Assembly (NCBI GenBank): GCA_019095985.1
Contig: CM032668.1
Location: 23,566,924-23,630,923, forward strand
DNA: 64,000 nt
Direction of reading: 5' to 3'
From: Streblospio benedicti
Taxonomy: Eukaryota > Annelida > Polychaeta > Spionida > Spionidae
The notes under the pieces are model-generated. The model was not told the origin of the DNA, made no database searches, and saw only the letters and a list, made by a program, of their open reading frames with translations. The translations under genes were made by a program, and so were the position numbers. The stretch's first letter is position 1, and every line of letters starts with the position of its first letter. This document shows, piece after piece, positions 36,932-48,299 of this stretch.

Positions 36932-39900
36932 CTGATATGGGACTGTCGCACTCGTACAACATCCACTCGTCGGTGCGGAAGTGTGAGTGGAACCACATGG
37001 AGTGGTCGAGCGATGCCATCATCGACGGACGGAACCTGCAACCGGCAGCAAATGCTCACCAACAGGGACTAGCAGTTTATCTCATTTTCTAAATACGTTT
37101 AAACCAAATTTGTGAATAAATTCATTGTATTTCTTTTTCATATAAATAAAATGTCACATGCTGCCATCTGGTGACAAAAAGAGAAGTCTCGGAAGATGGA
37201 CATTGAAAATATCCGAAAATATTAAGACAGTGAGTTTCTATGGATTTTCTGCAAAATCAGTTATTTTATTTATACGTTTAAACCAAAAATGCCACTGGCT
37301 TGTACAGGCTCATTTATCGCATTTTTGCTTATCTTCTTCTCAAGACCTTTTCCTGGACACTCGTAAATTGTGGCGGACTTCAGTAAACATTGGATAGGCA
37401 GCATTTGTCGTACACAAATTCATATAAAAACACGGCATTTGTTGTACCTGGGGTAGGGCAGCAATTTATCTTATACGTTGAATTTATCTTATATCTAAAT
37501 ACGTTGAAACCAAAATTTGCCACTGGCTTGTTCAGGCTCATTTATCACATTTTTGCTCTCTTTTTTTTCTCAAGACACTGTATACTTGGACTCTGTATAC
37601 TCTGGACACTCGTATATTGTGATTAAGGTTTATATAAACATTTGTTGTACCTGGGGTAGGGCAGCGTGGCGGTCCTCAGCAGGGCCCAGTCAGACATGTA
37701 GCAGGCCACGCACCGGTTGATGTTGTGGTCGTCACCTACAGGAACACACAGCCATATTATCACGCGCCGTTTGAGCTTGAGACATAAAGACGTATGTCAA
37801 CTACAGTCAACACGAGCAGGTAGAGTGGCAAGATTAGACTTGATTTGTCTTCTTTTCATAGACTCTTATTGAAATATCTTGTTTTTATCTCCTTTTAATT
37901 TGATTAGCCTTCTCAAACCTTTAACCAATCACAAGTGAGGAACCTTCGGTTCACCTGTGCCTACTCCTTACATGGCCTAATATCTTTAAAGATAAAGATC
38001 AGCCAAAAATAAAATTTGTTTTTTAAAGTCCAGTATCAATAAACATTGTATTTTCCTTTGTAATTTATCTTATTTTCTAAATACGTTTAAACCAAAATTT
38101 CCCACTGGCTTGTACAGGCTCATTTATCACATTTTTGCTCATCTTCTTCTCAAGACCTTTTCAATAAAATTTAGTACCTTTTGGACTAAATAATTTGTTT
38201 CGTTTTGATATATTATGGTACGAGCAGCTCCAAGAACTTTTTATGCAGTGGAGTTTGATTTTTGCGTTACAAGCAAAATCAGTGACAAATGGTTAAAGGT
38301 TATGCTCAGTGAACATACCAAGTATACATAGAAACAATATGATGTGTTTTGTGCATCCTGAAAATGTCTTTTTTTCAACAGCATATCAAAATATCTAGAG
38401 TAATTTAAATACCAAGCAATAACAAGCCAGCTGTAAACCATCAAAGCAAGTGTAGGCAAGAAATGTAAACCAAATGATTTTCGTAATCATCATGATCTCT
38501 GTATAGTCCAACAGCTGAGGTAGGTCCTGTATGCATTTATAGGTCCGCGGAATTTGACTTTATTTTCTATTAGAACATGATACCAGCATTACAAAAATCA
38601 AGGGTGGCCACTTCGCAGCTGGTCAAATACCCATTTTTTCAAGATGGCCGCCAAAATGGTCGATTTTTCACAAAAAGCTTCATATCTCGCTTATTATAAC
38701 ACTTACGTAAGTGATTTTGGTGTCTAAATGTATGTTTCAAATTGTACAAATCTCGCTCTTTTTACCGGTGCCATAATGTAGACTATAACACACCGGTATT
38801 ATTCCGTATTCAGATAACCACATAACCATCCGGGCGTGTCATGTTATCATGTTCTGTGGGGTCAAAGTGAGAAAAATGCATAAACCGCGAAAAAATTGTT
38901 GGCGTGCGCTTATTTGTTTTGCTTTTTTGTTGAAATTTGTTTTTGTACGCGCACTGTGCGCTTATTAGAACGAATACGGTACCGACGTGTCCCTTGGCGC
39001 GCATCCACACGAGTAGCCTCGGAGGCGCCTGCTCCACCTGGCGCAGGTACACAGCCGGGTCCACCGGGCGCACGTCGATCGGGATTTCCTGCGCCAGGAA
39101 GCGTGTGATCTGCCGCCGCTGTGTCTCTGGGAGCTCCTCGGATCTACACGGGAAAACGGGGACATCAGTACTTGTTAGTGTTGGGAATCAGTTGGAATTT
39201 GACAACTGATCATCACTTAAAATCAGTTGGCCCAAGTGACCGATCATCAGAGTTAATCGTTTCATACGATATTTATATGTAATCACCCATTTGAATATGG
39301 TCCGCATGTCGTAGGAGCTTTAATAGGCGCGACCATGTTACACACAATAAGATGCATTAACTATGGGCGCAAACTTACTTTTGTTTTCTCGTTGCGCGGG
39401 CTCGACATTTGAACTACTGAGCATGCGTGCTGACGCCCAGAAACATGCGTGTGTATATTTTTCACATTGCAAAATATAAGTAAGTTATTTCTTTTTTCTG
39501 GCAAGTTTCTTTTTTCTGGCAAGCATTTGTAATAGATTGATTGAATAACGTTACTAATAGATCATACACGAGTTTGAATCGTGTTCGAAAAAAAAGGCAA
39601 TTATTTACACAATCGATTATGCCTCACGCTAATCGAGACCTGCATCGTTTGGTACAAATGACCGATCACCGATTATAGTCGATCATCGTCCCAACACTAG
39701 TACTTGTGTCAGACTAGTATTAAAGCAACACGATGCATAAGAACTTACTCATTCTATAGACAAAGGTTTTTCAAAGCCTCTCTATTGTATAGATTTGTAT
39801 TCGCTCTAGGACCCATTGCTTCAAAATATGTGAATCCTAGGACTCAATGTTGACAGAATTCATTATAACGGTCTATCGTAACAAAGACACAGTAGCTGCA

Positions 39901-42900
39901 GTTATTAATCTAGAAATTGGCAACAATGAGTCCTAGGACACACTTATTTCAAAACAATGGGTCATAAGGTGAATACGAAAGTATATACAAAAGAAAGGAA
40001 TGTTTTACTGATTTAAAGCAATGAAAATACATTTACAGAAGACTTTGATAGATTTCATTTTCAAACCTTTTTACACTGCAGTCATACTGCATAAAGTAGT
40101 GAAAACATTTTTCCTGCAAAAAACAAGTCTGCGACCATTATGATTACAAAGTAACCATATCATATGCGTCCCATGGGATGCACTTTTTATCATTCTTTGC
40201 AGTGAAAAATGAGTCTTGGACTCAGGATGCACACATTTGGATTAATCACTGAAGCTGTGTGACTGGGTGCATTGTGACTCACGCAAGGTAGTCGCGGAGG
40301 ATATCATCGTAGCTGCGGAGTGCGCTAGGCGGGGCGCATTGTGGCATGGGAGACTGAAAGACGAAGGGCGCAGGCTCGGGCTTGTGGTAGGAAACGAGCA
40401 TGGTGAGGATGGTGTCGCCCTGCTGCACCGCAGACACCTGCGCAAAGCCACAGAGGTGGTTTTGAACATTTATCAATCGAACAACTTACAAATGTTGACA
40501 GTATCTATTTCGCATATCGACATATACATTCAATAATGTTTGAAATCACATGGTGGGAAATCAAAGTCATGGTTGGATTCCATTATTTAGTCTACATTCA
40601 ATATTGTATATACTTTTTATTCCAGAAACATATCACACTTTCATCATTATGCACTCATTGTATAAAAAAAAATTTCGTTGTATAGACCGATGCCAAATGT
40701 GAAATTTTTGAGACAATCATCCGGTCTGACGGGTCCTGAAGTCTGTCCGACCGAATGATTTTCTCAGTCCGAACTTTTTGCCATGGATTGAAAATATGGC
40801 GCCAGCCAGGATTAAGGAGTGTTTGGAGACATGCTTTATATATTGCTTTCTAGTTGAAAAAGGTGCCACATAATTGTTTTTTTCTTCTTCTGAAAAATAC
40901 CCTTCATTGCATCTATTTCAGTAGATTTGTTAAATCTTGATTCTTTCGTAATTTGTACGCCTCAGAAATAATCATGTGACGTGCATCTTCTTGAAAGAAG
41001 ATAGTGAATTACGCCATTAAACAATATGATGATTTCCATTTTTAAAGCTCATTTTTGGTATTTTGTGGGTCTAGAAATCATCCCTGTCATCAGTATCAAC
41101 TACCTGCAAATAACTGTCTGACATAAGTCAAAATAATAAGTCAGGACCAATGGATTCGTCATAGACTGGATCCGTATCTGGAGTTAAAATGAAATACAAA
41201 AAACAAGCAATATGGATTGAAATAAAAGTATGCCAGATCGGTTTTGAAAAATGCCTCTTTCTTTGACAAATGATCTGTGAATTTTGATGCTGCTGTTAAG
41301 TCGAGATTTATGATACAGTTTCAATTGAAAATTCATCGATATAATATGAAGCATAAAATAACTATGCAAATACGTTTTTATCAGTGTTAAAGAGTACTGT
41401 AACATTTGAATTTGTTTTGGCAAAGCATTGATGCCATGGCCATGCAAATCATTGTACCGAGATGATAATAAATGGCACTCTGTTACTTTTTTGTTGCACA
41501 CGAAATAAGCGACCAATACTGTGATTAGGTTGTGATTTTGTGGCTGATGGGATAAGCTCAATGTGTTCCTACCTGGCGACTGGCGAAGCTGTCCCCATCT
41601 CGCGAACGATTCACATGGTACAAAATCGGCCAGTCTGGGTTACCTACAAGTAACATGCAACTCAATAAAAAGAGCTTGCCACACGATGAGACCAATGAAA
41701 ATGATGTAATAATATGTTTTTGTCCCCTATCAAAATCTATTTTTTACTGAAAAATGGGAAACTACTTGGAAATAAAAAGTCGTACGAGCAAACATTTACT
41801 CTCGTCAACGAAAAGCTCTTCTTTTTTCTATTTATAAGTGTAATTAGTGTGTGCACTTCCTCTATTCCATAAAATATTAAAAAACACTATGTTACGTTCA
41901 GTCTAAACCATGTCAAATGTTTCAATATTTTCTTTTTCCCCAATCTATTTCTGATTGATTGATTGATATTCTTCAGGAACTAATGCTCCTAGGATAGCAC
42001 ATGAAAGCGTACATATATATGTAATGCTTATTTCCGATGTGGTCCTTGTTTGTTTGGTAGGTTAGGTAACCAACTGAGCCAAGGGTGTGTGGAGGGATCA
42101 CACTAGCTATTGTTTTCAAACTAGGTGAGTTCTTTTACTTGCAGAGGGATGACTGTCCTCTACACGGGACACGCGAGGCTTCCGAACCTCACGCTTGGTG
42201 TCTTCACCGTCTTGTATGATATACTCGACAGAAGCGACACGCTGTGTGGAAATTGGCAGTACAGTGGCAGACGCAAGACGTACATTTAACTCTTTGGCGA
42301 CACGAAGTCTGCCGAGGCCGGGACGCGAACTTACGACGCAGGCAACTCCTGTTTGTTGGTTGTGTGCTCTAACCACTGTACTAACGCGAACTCACCAGGC
42401 CTGATGAAGTAGCAGTGAAGACTGTGGATGTGGTAGTCGCCGGACGTCCTGGTTCTGCTGGCAGCCACCAGGGCTTGCCCCGCCACCTGTCCCCCGAACA
42501 CAGCACGGCCACCGATCGGCTTCCACAGGTGGCTCCCTCTGCAACACGCTTGCACCCGTGAGTTTCTTCAGTCATTGTGCCAACTTATAAGACGCCACAT
42601 CAATTAAATTGTGGTCTATAAAGACCACTTCTATATTTCATTTGGACATTGACAATGGACATGGCTATTGTCCATGTTCCCTTCCGGCAGGTGTATTTTC
42701 AGAGATATATGATTAGAGAAAAACTGTGGATGTCGAGAGTACAGGATAAAAATGGCAATATCTTGTTATGTGCCTTAGCCATGTGCATATGCCAACTGTC
42801 AGTGTCAAATTCCTGGGTCAATAAATAGACCAGGGGTTTAATCGCTATTAACGTGTTGATTTCAATGCACCAAAGTTATGTGTATCAATGAGTGAATACT

Positions 42901-43004
42901 TGCCTGAAAAGATTCGTGTCGATTTCTTCTAAATTCAATATGGTTCGAGTTAATTTGCTTTCTAAATCTCCATTTTCATTCACTTCGTCTGCTGAAGAAG
43001 CCAT
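36932..43004 (-). CDS. ACOT8: ACOT8 copy B, exons 1-7, last exon missing
   Basis: Exons: 43004-42904, 42538-42396, 41643-41573, 40437-40283, 39143-38983, 37735-37651, 37035-36932. Each has the same length and phase as in copy A. All seven lack stops, and encoded changes are few (for example exon 3 ends RQ rather than RH). Exon 8, with the catalytic Gln and the AKL signal, would lie at or beyond the gap at 36353-36452 and is not seen. The GC donor of intron 1 is kept (TTCAG|GCAAGT). Intron differences: a hAT-like insertion in intron 4, a short inverted segment in intron 5, and a copied exon 6 tail. It may be the other haplotype placed in series or a real tandem paralogue. If real, it needs an unseen exon 8. 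Confidence 0.9.
37273..38165. repeat. Triplicated intron segment and copied exon 6 tail in ACOT8-B
   Basis: An approximately 90-bp unit ('gccactggcttgtacaggct', 'catttatc-cacatttttgct', 'cttctcaagac') occurs at 37273-37350, 37495-37580 and 38073-38165; copy A has it once (29776-29850). At 37435-37462, 'ttgttgtacctggggtaggg' with 'cagc' repeats the exon 6 tail and donor of 37644-37667. Confidence 0.75.
38326..38512 (-). repeat. Segment inverted relative to ACOT8 copy A
   Basis: Its reverse complement matches 30822-31010 of copy A ('gagatcatgatgattacg', 'atcatttggtttacatttct', 'tttacagctggct'), although the flanks of both are in the same orientation. In copy A it lies next to the long palindrome. 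Confidence 0.8.
39176..39699 (+). mobile_element. hAT-like non-autonomous element, only in ACOT8 copy B
   Basis: TIRs TAGTGTTGGGA and TCCCAACACTA are perfect over 11 bp. The 8-bp target duplication GTACTTGT (39168-39175 and 39700-39707) is exact. Copy A has the empty site. The interior shares 'ggcaagcatttgtaatagat' and 'aataacgttactaatagat' with 14124-14929 in the reverse sense. Confidence 0.9.
42062..42388 (-). mobile_element. tRNA-derived SINE in ACOT8-B intron 2
   Basis: It occupies the same place and orientation as 35241-35575. The head TTAGTACAGTGGTTAGAGC lies next to the exon 2 donor. Confidence 0.8.
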
Positions 43005-43069
43005 GTTATCGACTATGAGGCAGATTTATCATCAGCTATATTCGAGGCAAGAATAAATATGGAATAGGG

Positions 43070-43250
43070 AGTTTGTGACCTAAAATTTTGAAATTAAGTT
43101 TGAAAAGGATACTAATGGTATTGAAACATGTTCTAGGGTAAATAAAATTATATAAAACATTTAGAACAACATAATTTTAATCTAGACCGCATAAAAGCAG
43201 CAGAAATAAAAGAAATAATAAATTTTATAAAAGAAAATTTGACGGTCATG
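43070..43250 (+). repeat. Decayed coding-like repeat also found at the gap edges
   Basis: It joins both halves seen separately at 36294-36352 (left of one gap) and 48120-48220 (right of another): 'tttgaaaaggatact', 'ggtattgaaaca', then 'aaaacatttagaacaacata' and 'agcagcagaaat'. The reading frame is disrupted here. Family unknown. Confidence 0.6.
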
Positions 43251-44400
43251 ATATTATAACGCAAACAGCATCGTTAGTTATAAGTCCTTTCTGTTTCCGT
43301 TGTGCTCGGTTTTCGTACATGTGCTGTCATTTATTAAACGTAATCAAAATGAAATTGTGCAAATTTAAGTTTTGACTTTTTGCGACTTAAGGACCAGTAA
43401 TTGCTATATAGTGATTAATATTACTTTTATTCTTATTGGGTCAAAGATAAATAATAAAAACAATATTACTGTGAAAGACAGACACTCTGAACAATATTTA
43501 GAAACAAATAAATGAAATAACAACCCTAATTGCATTTCATTAAAACTAAAAAATTAGTCCTTAAAATTGCTATATCTATTTTTTTTTCTGGTAAAAAATA
43601 GTATTTCTTAAAATTCTTTGCAACACACTATTCTTCAATACCCGCTCTCTAACAATAGCAAACATTAGGTGTTTCAGGCTTCTTAAAGCAATTTTATTCT
43701 ATAAGAAAAATTAGAGCAAAACAATTGACTAATATATTTCTATAAAGATTTTCCCATCTGCATAAACAATGTTCACTGAAGTTATGCTATTAAGTTTGAT
43801 GACCACGCCTATCAATAGTATACATGATACAGGAATATCAGTAACTTATAAATTATAGCAATTATAGCTGTATACATGGGGCTGCTCGGGTTGAAACACA
43901 AGAACCCTTCCCTCTATACCTCTTCCCTCACACCAGCTCCCGTCAAAATACAGGTCTGTGACGCATAGAATACACCTCCATCACCTTCCTCCCATCGGCA
44001 TAAGTCATAGCCATATACACACTACATGTATATGGCAATGATTGATCCCTTTAATATCCCTCCCACCAGTTTCTGCTACCCCATGTAAACATATGTGGAA
44101 CAGATTAAATGTTGACGCATAAGCCCCTAGAAAGACTGGGCATAGTTTGCATTTAATTTGTATTAAATAACATTCCTCTGTAAATGTAATGTATATACAA
44201 TGTCACTATAATAAGTAATAAATCATAAATCAAGTACCAAAAATGGTTCACGCATTAATACCCAAGTAATACACCGATGGACGAGTGGCGGTGTTTCTAT
44301 GAAGTTACTTGAGGGACAGTCCCTCCCCATGAGTGTCCAACTTAATACACCATCTCCAATAATAGAGGGATAAAAAATTCTAATGGCAGGTATATTGTAG
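43251..44400. other. Intergenic AT-rich DNA
   Basis: No gene or clear repeat structure is seen. Confidence 0.4.
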
Positions 44401-44404
44401 GAAT

Positions 44405-44850
44405 TGACCACGAGATTAGAGTGTCAATGGGAAAATAGACGTCAGCATGCTCAATTTTCCCATTGACACTCCAATCTCGTGGTCAAATACCATTCTATCA
44501 TGACTAAAATCCACACTAAACGAATGTCTGATTCGTTTTTATTTTAAAATAAATCATATCATAACGTTCTCATTGCAAGTCAATTTGTCAACCAGCCTGC
44601 TCAATTATACGATTGACTGTACGCATGGAGACCACTGCTACGGCACTAGTCTAAACTTTTGCTCTCCTCTACACGGGACACGCCTTGCGACGTCAGCAGC
44701 TGTATTGACAATGTGACGAGTTTAGACTAGTGCCGTAGTAGTGGTCTCTGCGCGTTCAGTCAATCGCATAATTGAGCACGCTGATTGACCAATCAGCGTC
44801 GGCTATTGGTGGTGATTTTTACACGGAATGATAGAATGGGTTGTTTATTG
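44405..44850. mobile_element. Compound foldback element with nested hairpins and a SINE scrap
   Basis: A first hairpin has 32-bp arms (44405-44436 and 44454-44485) with one mismatch. A second, larger one has about 70-bp arms (44588-44656 and 44720-44790, 'accactgctacggcactagt'). An outer pair, 'ccattctatcat' and 'atgatagaatgg', encloses the second. The loop at 44660-44690 contains 'ctcctctacacgggacacgc', a piece of the SINE family. A further fragment of the first hairpin is at 46525-46565. Confidence 0.75.
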
Positions 44851-46675
44851 GTTACAGTAAACTGATGCGTGGCATTATGGATATTCCCTCATGTAACTAA
44901 AAACTAACTATTAACATTTAATTATTAGCTGCGGCAGTACTTCAAGAACAGCACTTAAGACAATAATTCAACTGCTACACCCGGCAGTATATCAATAGGC
45001 TACAAGGCGCCTAATACAGAAAATACTGTAAATATAATCTGCTAGGCTTTTTCTCAAGGCTAAGATGAATTTGTCTCCAGCATTCAGACCATTCACTGCT
45101 ATGCTGCCTTGCCATTTAGCTGGTGGCGTGAGTATCTGGATGATCCAGAGTTTGTGGGAATTTCATAAAATTGCGGTACATTTTTGAAAACATGGTTCAT
45201 GACCTGTATTTGGATTAGTAAAATATGTGTAGGAATGCCTTGAAGATATACTTTTTAGTGTCTGGTGTCATTATGATTTACCGGTATGTGTTCAGTATCC
45301 AATTAAATAGCAAAAGTCCTCCAATAACATTTATAGTATAGTTGTAATTTTCTTTTCTGCTACTGAAACGTCAAAAATAATTAACAACTATTTATATAAC
45401 ATTTTTATTTTTATTTTAACTATTAGAATAACTTTTGACATTTGAAAAGGAATCTCAGTACTTGAAATATTTACTGGGTAAGCTACCTGCGGCTGGTGTT
45501 AGACATTGCCTAAGTCATATTAATGTTAATATAAAACATGTAAGAAATAAGAAAACATTCATTTTCATTATTTATTTATTTACTTACTTATTCATTTATT
45601 TCAGACATATATATGAGATACTTTATTTGATAAACCTCTACATAACTTCAGGAGCTGGTGAATTGTGGTTTCTACTGGCAAGTGGAAGAGTTGGGTCATC
45701 ATCAGCAACAGCAATCAGTCTATGGATCTGTAAGAAAGGACGGTTTCAAGATTTCAAAATTCATTTTTAACATTTTGTTTGAATTTTACTATTATCAGTT
45801 TTAATTTTCTTCCAAAATAATGAAATTCAAAGCAATCTAAATTGATTTATCTTTTAACTTAGAGCAATATAATTTAACTTCGTGTTCATATTTATTCATG
45901 TTATCGTATTTATCTTTTTAACAAGTGAGTGCCGTCACATCTGTGTCAATCCCTGGTCTTGCAATGATGCTTTTCTTGAATCTAACTTAATGTTTTCTTT
46001 GTTAATAGTATGATAAATTTGCACGTGGGCAATAAGTAGATTGATATGAATTTAAATCTATGCGCATGGCGCACCCCAAAAAATCGTCTAGTAAATTGTG
46101 TATTTTTGTTTTTATTGCAGTTGTGGGCGGGCAGCAATTCTATATTGTTACGCTTTCCCAAGAATTCTCAACTTTATCGACGAAATAATTACTTAAATCA
46201 TGAAAAATCATGACATTGTTTCTCATTTGTTGGATTTTGAATTAAAATCGCTGGATGAATTTGGTGCCTTTGCCTAGATTATCTTAACTTATGATTTGGC
46301 ACAAATATAATTATTCTCTTTTAAATTCATCCATAATGCACTCCATTTGTGCCTGCCAAAGTCGGTACTGCCAAAAATTATCTGGATATCTAGTAACCCA
46401 GGTTTTTGGAATGGGGGGGGGGCACACTTAGGGATCATTCAGAATTTATTAAGAGATTTCAAGGGTTTTGTGCGCGCGATTGATGGAGGACATGCCAAAA
46501 GCCTAGGAAAATGGAGGATATGACAGCGAGATTGGAATGTCAATCGTAAAATTGAGCATACTGATATAATTAGTAACATTAAATATCATGGTGAATAACA
46601 AAATAAGTGTCCCTCCTTCCTCCCCTAGTAGCTATGGTGTAACAATTAGGTCTCGGTGACCTATTGTTTAAAGAA
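44851..46675. other. Intergenic DNA
   Basis: There is a (ttat)n-type microsatellite at about 45566-45602. No supported exon is seen. Confidence 0.4.
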
Positions 46676-46759
46676 ACAGTTAAGTCATAATAAAACACCT
46701 CTCTATTGAGATCAATTGAGGTCAGTCCTACATGTGGTCTTAATAGAGAGGTTCTACAG
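46676..46759. mobile_element. CAGTAGAACC-family MITE, degenerate copy 3
   Basis: The right half ('ggtcttaatagagaggttct' and 'acag', then TA) is clear. The left half is decayed. Confidence 0.6.
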
Positions 46760-46813
46760 TATATCTATTTGTGGCTACATAGATTTGTATAGAAATCAAG
46801 GTAGAGAACTGAC

Positions 46814-47931
46814 CGTGTTTGCCGCCACAGCGTGCCGTGGCCGGGTCGAGTGAGTGGCCGCGCTCGCACGTGGTGCACTCCTTGCGGCGCTCGGCCTGGT
46901 TGTAGGCACACGTGGCGCAGTACCAGGGACAGTCTGCAACAGTAAGGGCAGACTGAGTGAAGGGTAGTACCAGGGAGGTCTGAGTGGAGGTTAGTACCAG
47001 GGCGGTCTGAGCAGAGGGTAGTACCAGGGACGGACTGGGCATGTCACTTGTCAATGTATGTCAATGTGTGTGTACTGGCAACAGTAGACAGCAGGCAAGA
47101 GGGGGGTACATACCCCCTTGATATCAAAATCTCAATGAATTAATCACTGCATATTAGGTCGACTGTTGAGCATAAGTATTGGGCAATGAAAGTTACACAT
47201 CATTGACAGAAATTACTATATACACCAGGTCATAACATCGTTGTCAAGTCGCTGGGCGAGTGTCCATAAAGGGCAAACCAACACTTGCTGACGCTGTGGC
47301 CATCACATGTATTGACGACCATTAGCTAGACCTGCCCTTATCTAGGGTGTATAGGCCACGTACGGTGAATCGGCCATGGAGCAGTGTGCGACCGGTGATA
47401 TCAGGTGGGTTTCCCCGACTTCACTTCATTCTGTTCACAACCAACGATTTAGAGCAATGGATACAGCTTTAAATACAATGAGCAGGTGATCTGAGGAATC
47501 CCCATTGATGACATATTTCAAGGATGTAAACAAACACTCATTTTCAAAATTTACAAAATGCAAATTAGCTTGCTTTGATTGGATGTGTCGTGAGCGTGTC
47601 ATTGATATATGGCCCCTGCACAGTAGACCCGGGTACAGTTGAACGTCCAATTAAGACCACCTCTCTATTGCGACCGCCTCTATAATAATACCACTTTTCA
47701 CCGTCCCAAACCTTCATAGAGCTACCAAAATGAGCCTCTGTATAGAGACCACCTCTGTATTGAGACCGCATAGCTGTGGTTCCAAATGTGGTCCTGATAG
47801 CTAGGTTATACTGTACTTACACCTGCACCGGCCATCTTCTCTGACAATGTAGTTGTCAAAGTAGCAGTCCAGACAATGGACGCGGCTGTGGGTGGTGTTC
47901 CACACGCACGTCTTGCAGTCCCACGGGCATT
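46814..47931 (-). CDS. Two cysteine-rich modules of an unidentified, probably extracellular protein
   Basis: Exons 47931-47821 and 46933-46814 are both phase 1-1, with donors AGGT|GTAAGT and CACG|GTCAGT. Each encodes one module with identical cysteine spacing: C-x3-C-x2-C-x10-C-x2-C-x12-C. The first reads CPWDCKTC, then HCLDCYFDNY; the second reads CPWYCATC, then ECTTCERGHS. The CxxC pairs resemble furin-like or growth-factor-receptor cysteine-rich repeats. Symmetric phases allow module shuffling and duplication. A MITE (47636-47813) sits in the intron, 8 bases from the first donor. No start, membrane segment or stop is seen. Further modules may lie in the gap at 48020 or in unseen DNA. It is on the same strand as the lectin gene but beyond its stop. 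Confidence 0.6.
47636..47813. mobile_element. CAGTAGAACC-family MITE, copy 4
   Basis: TA-flanked, ends CAGTTGAACGTCC and GGTTATACTG, with 'accacctctctattg' inside. Confidence 0.75.
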
Positions 47932-48019
47932 CTGCGAGATCACGCACCATATCATTTTAGTATAATCGCAGAGCTGATGATATTACCTATTTGTCATTTG
48001 GGCTTCAAAGATATACAAA

Positions 48020-48119
48020 NNNNNNNNNNNNNNNNNNNNNNNNNNNNNNNNNNNNNNNNNNNNNNNNNNNNNNNNNNNNNNNNNNNNNNNNNNNNNNNNN
48101 NNNNNNNNNNNNNNNNNNN
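48020..48119. other. Assembly gap (100 N)
   Basis: The right edge begins inside the repeat also seen at 43140-43250. Confidence 0.99.
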
Positions 48120-48220
48120 ACTTTTATAAAACATTTAGAACAACATAATTTTAATTTAGACTGCATTAGAGCAGCAGAAATAGAAGAAAGAGTAAAAGAA
48201 AACTTGACTGTCATGATATG
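48120..48220 (+). repeat. Coding-like repeat fragment at gap edge
   Basis: An open frame reads FIKHLEQHNFNLDCIRAAEI, then EERVKENLTVMIW. It is about 85% like 43145-43250 by eye. It may be part of an unrecognised transposon protein. Confidence 0.5.
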
Positions 48221-48299
48221 GAGTGGCTATTTTTACGGGCCCGTATTAAAATATAAACCCAATTCTATTTTTACGGGAAGATTATTACGGGGCCCGGTT

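Noticed and set aside
27580-43004. Two certain ACOT8 paralogues
   Set aside because: The gap between the copies, the missing last exon and presence/absence insertions make two haplotypes equally likely.
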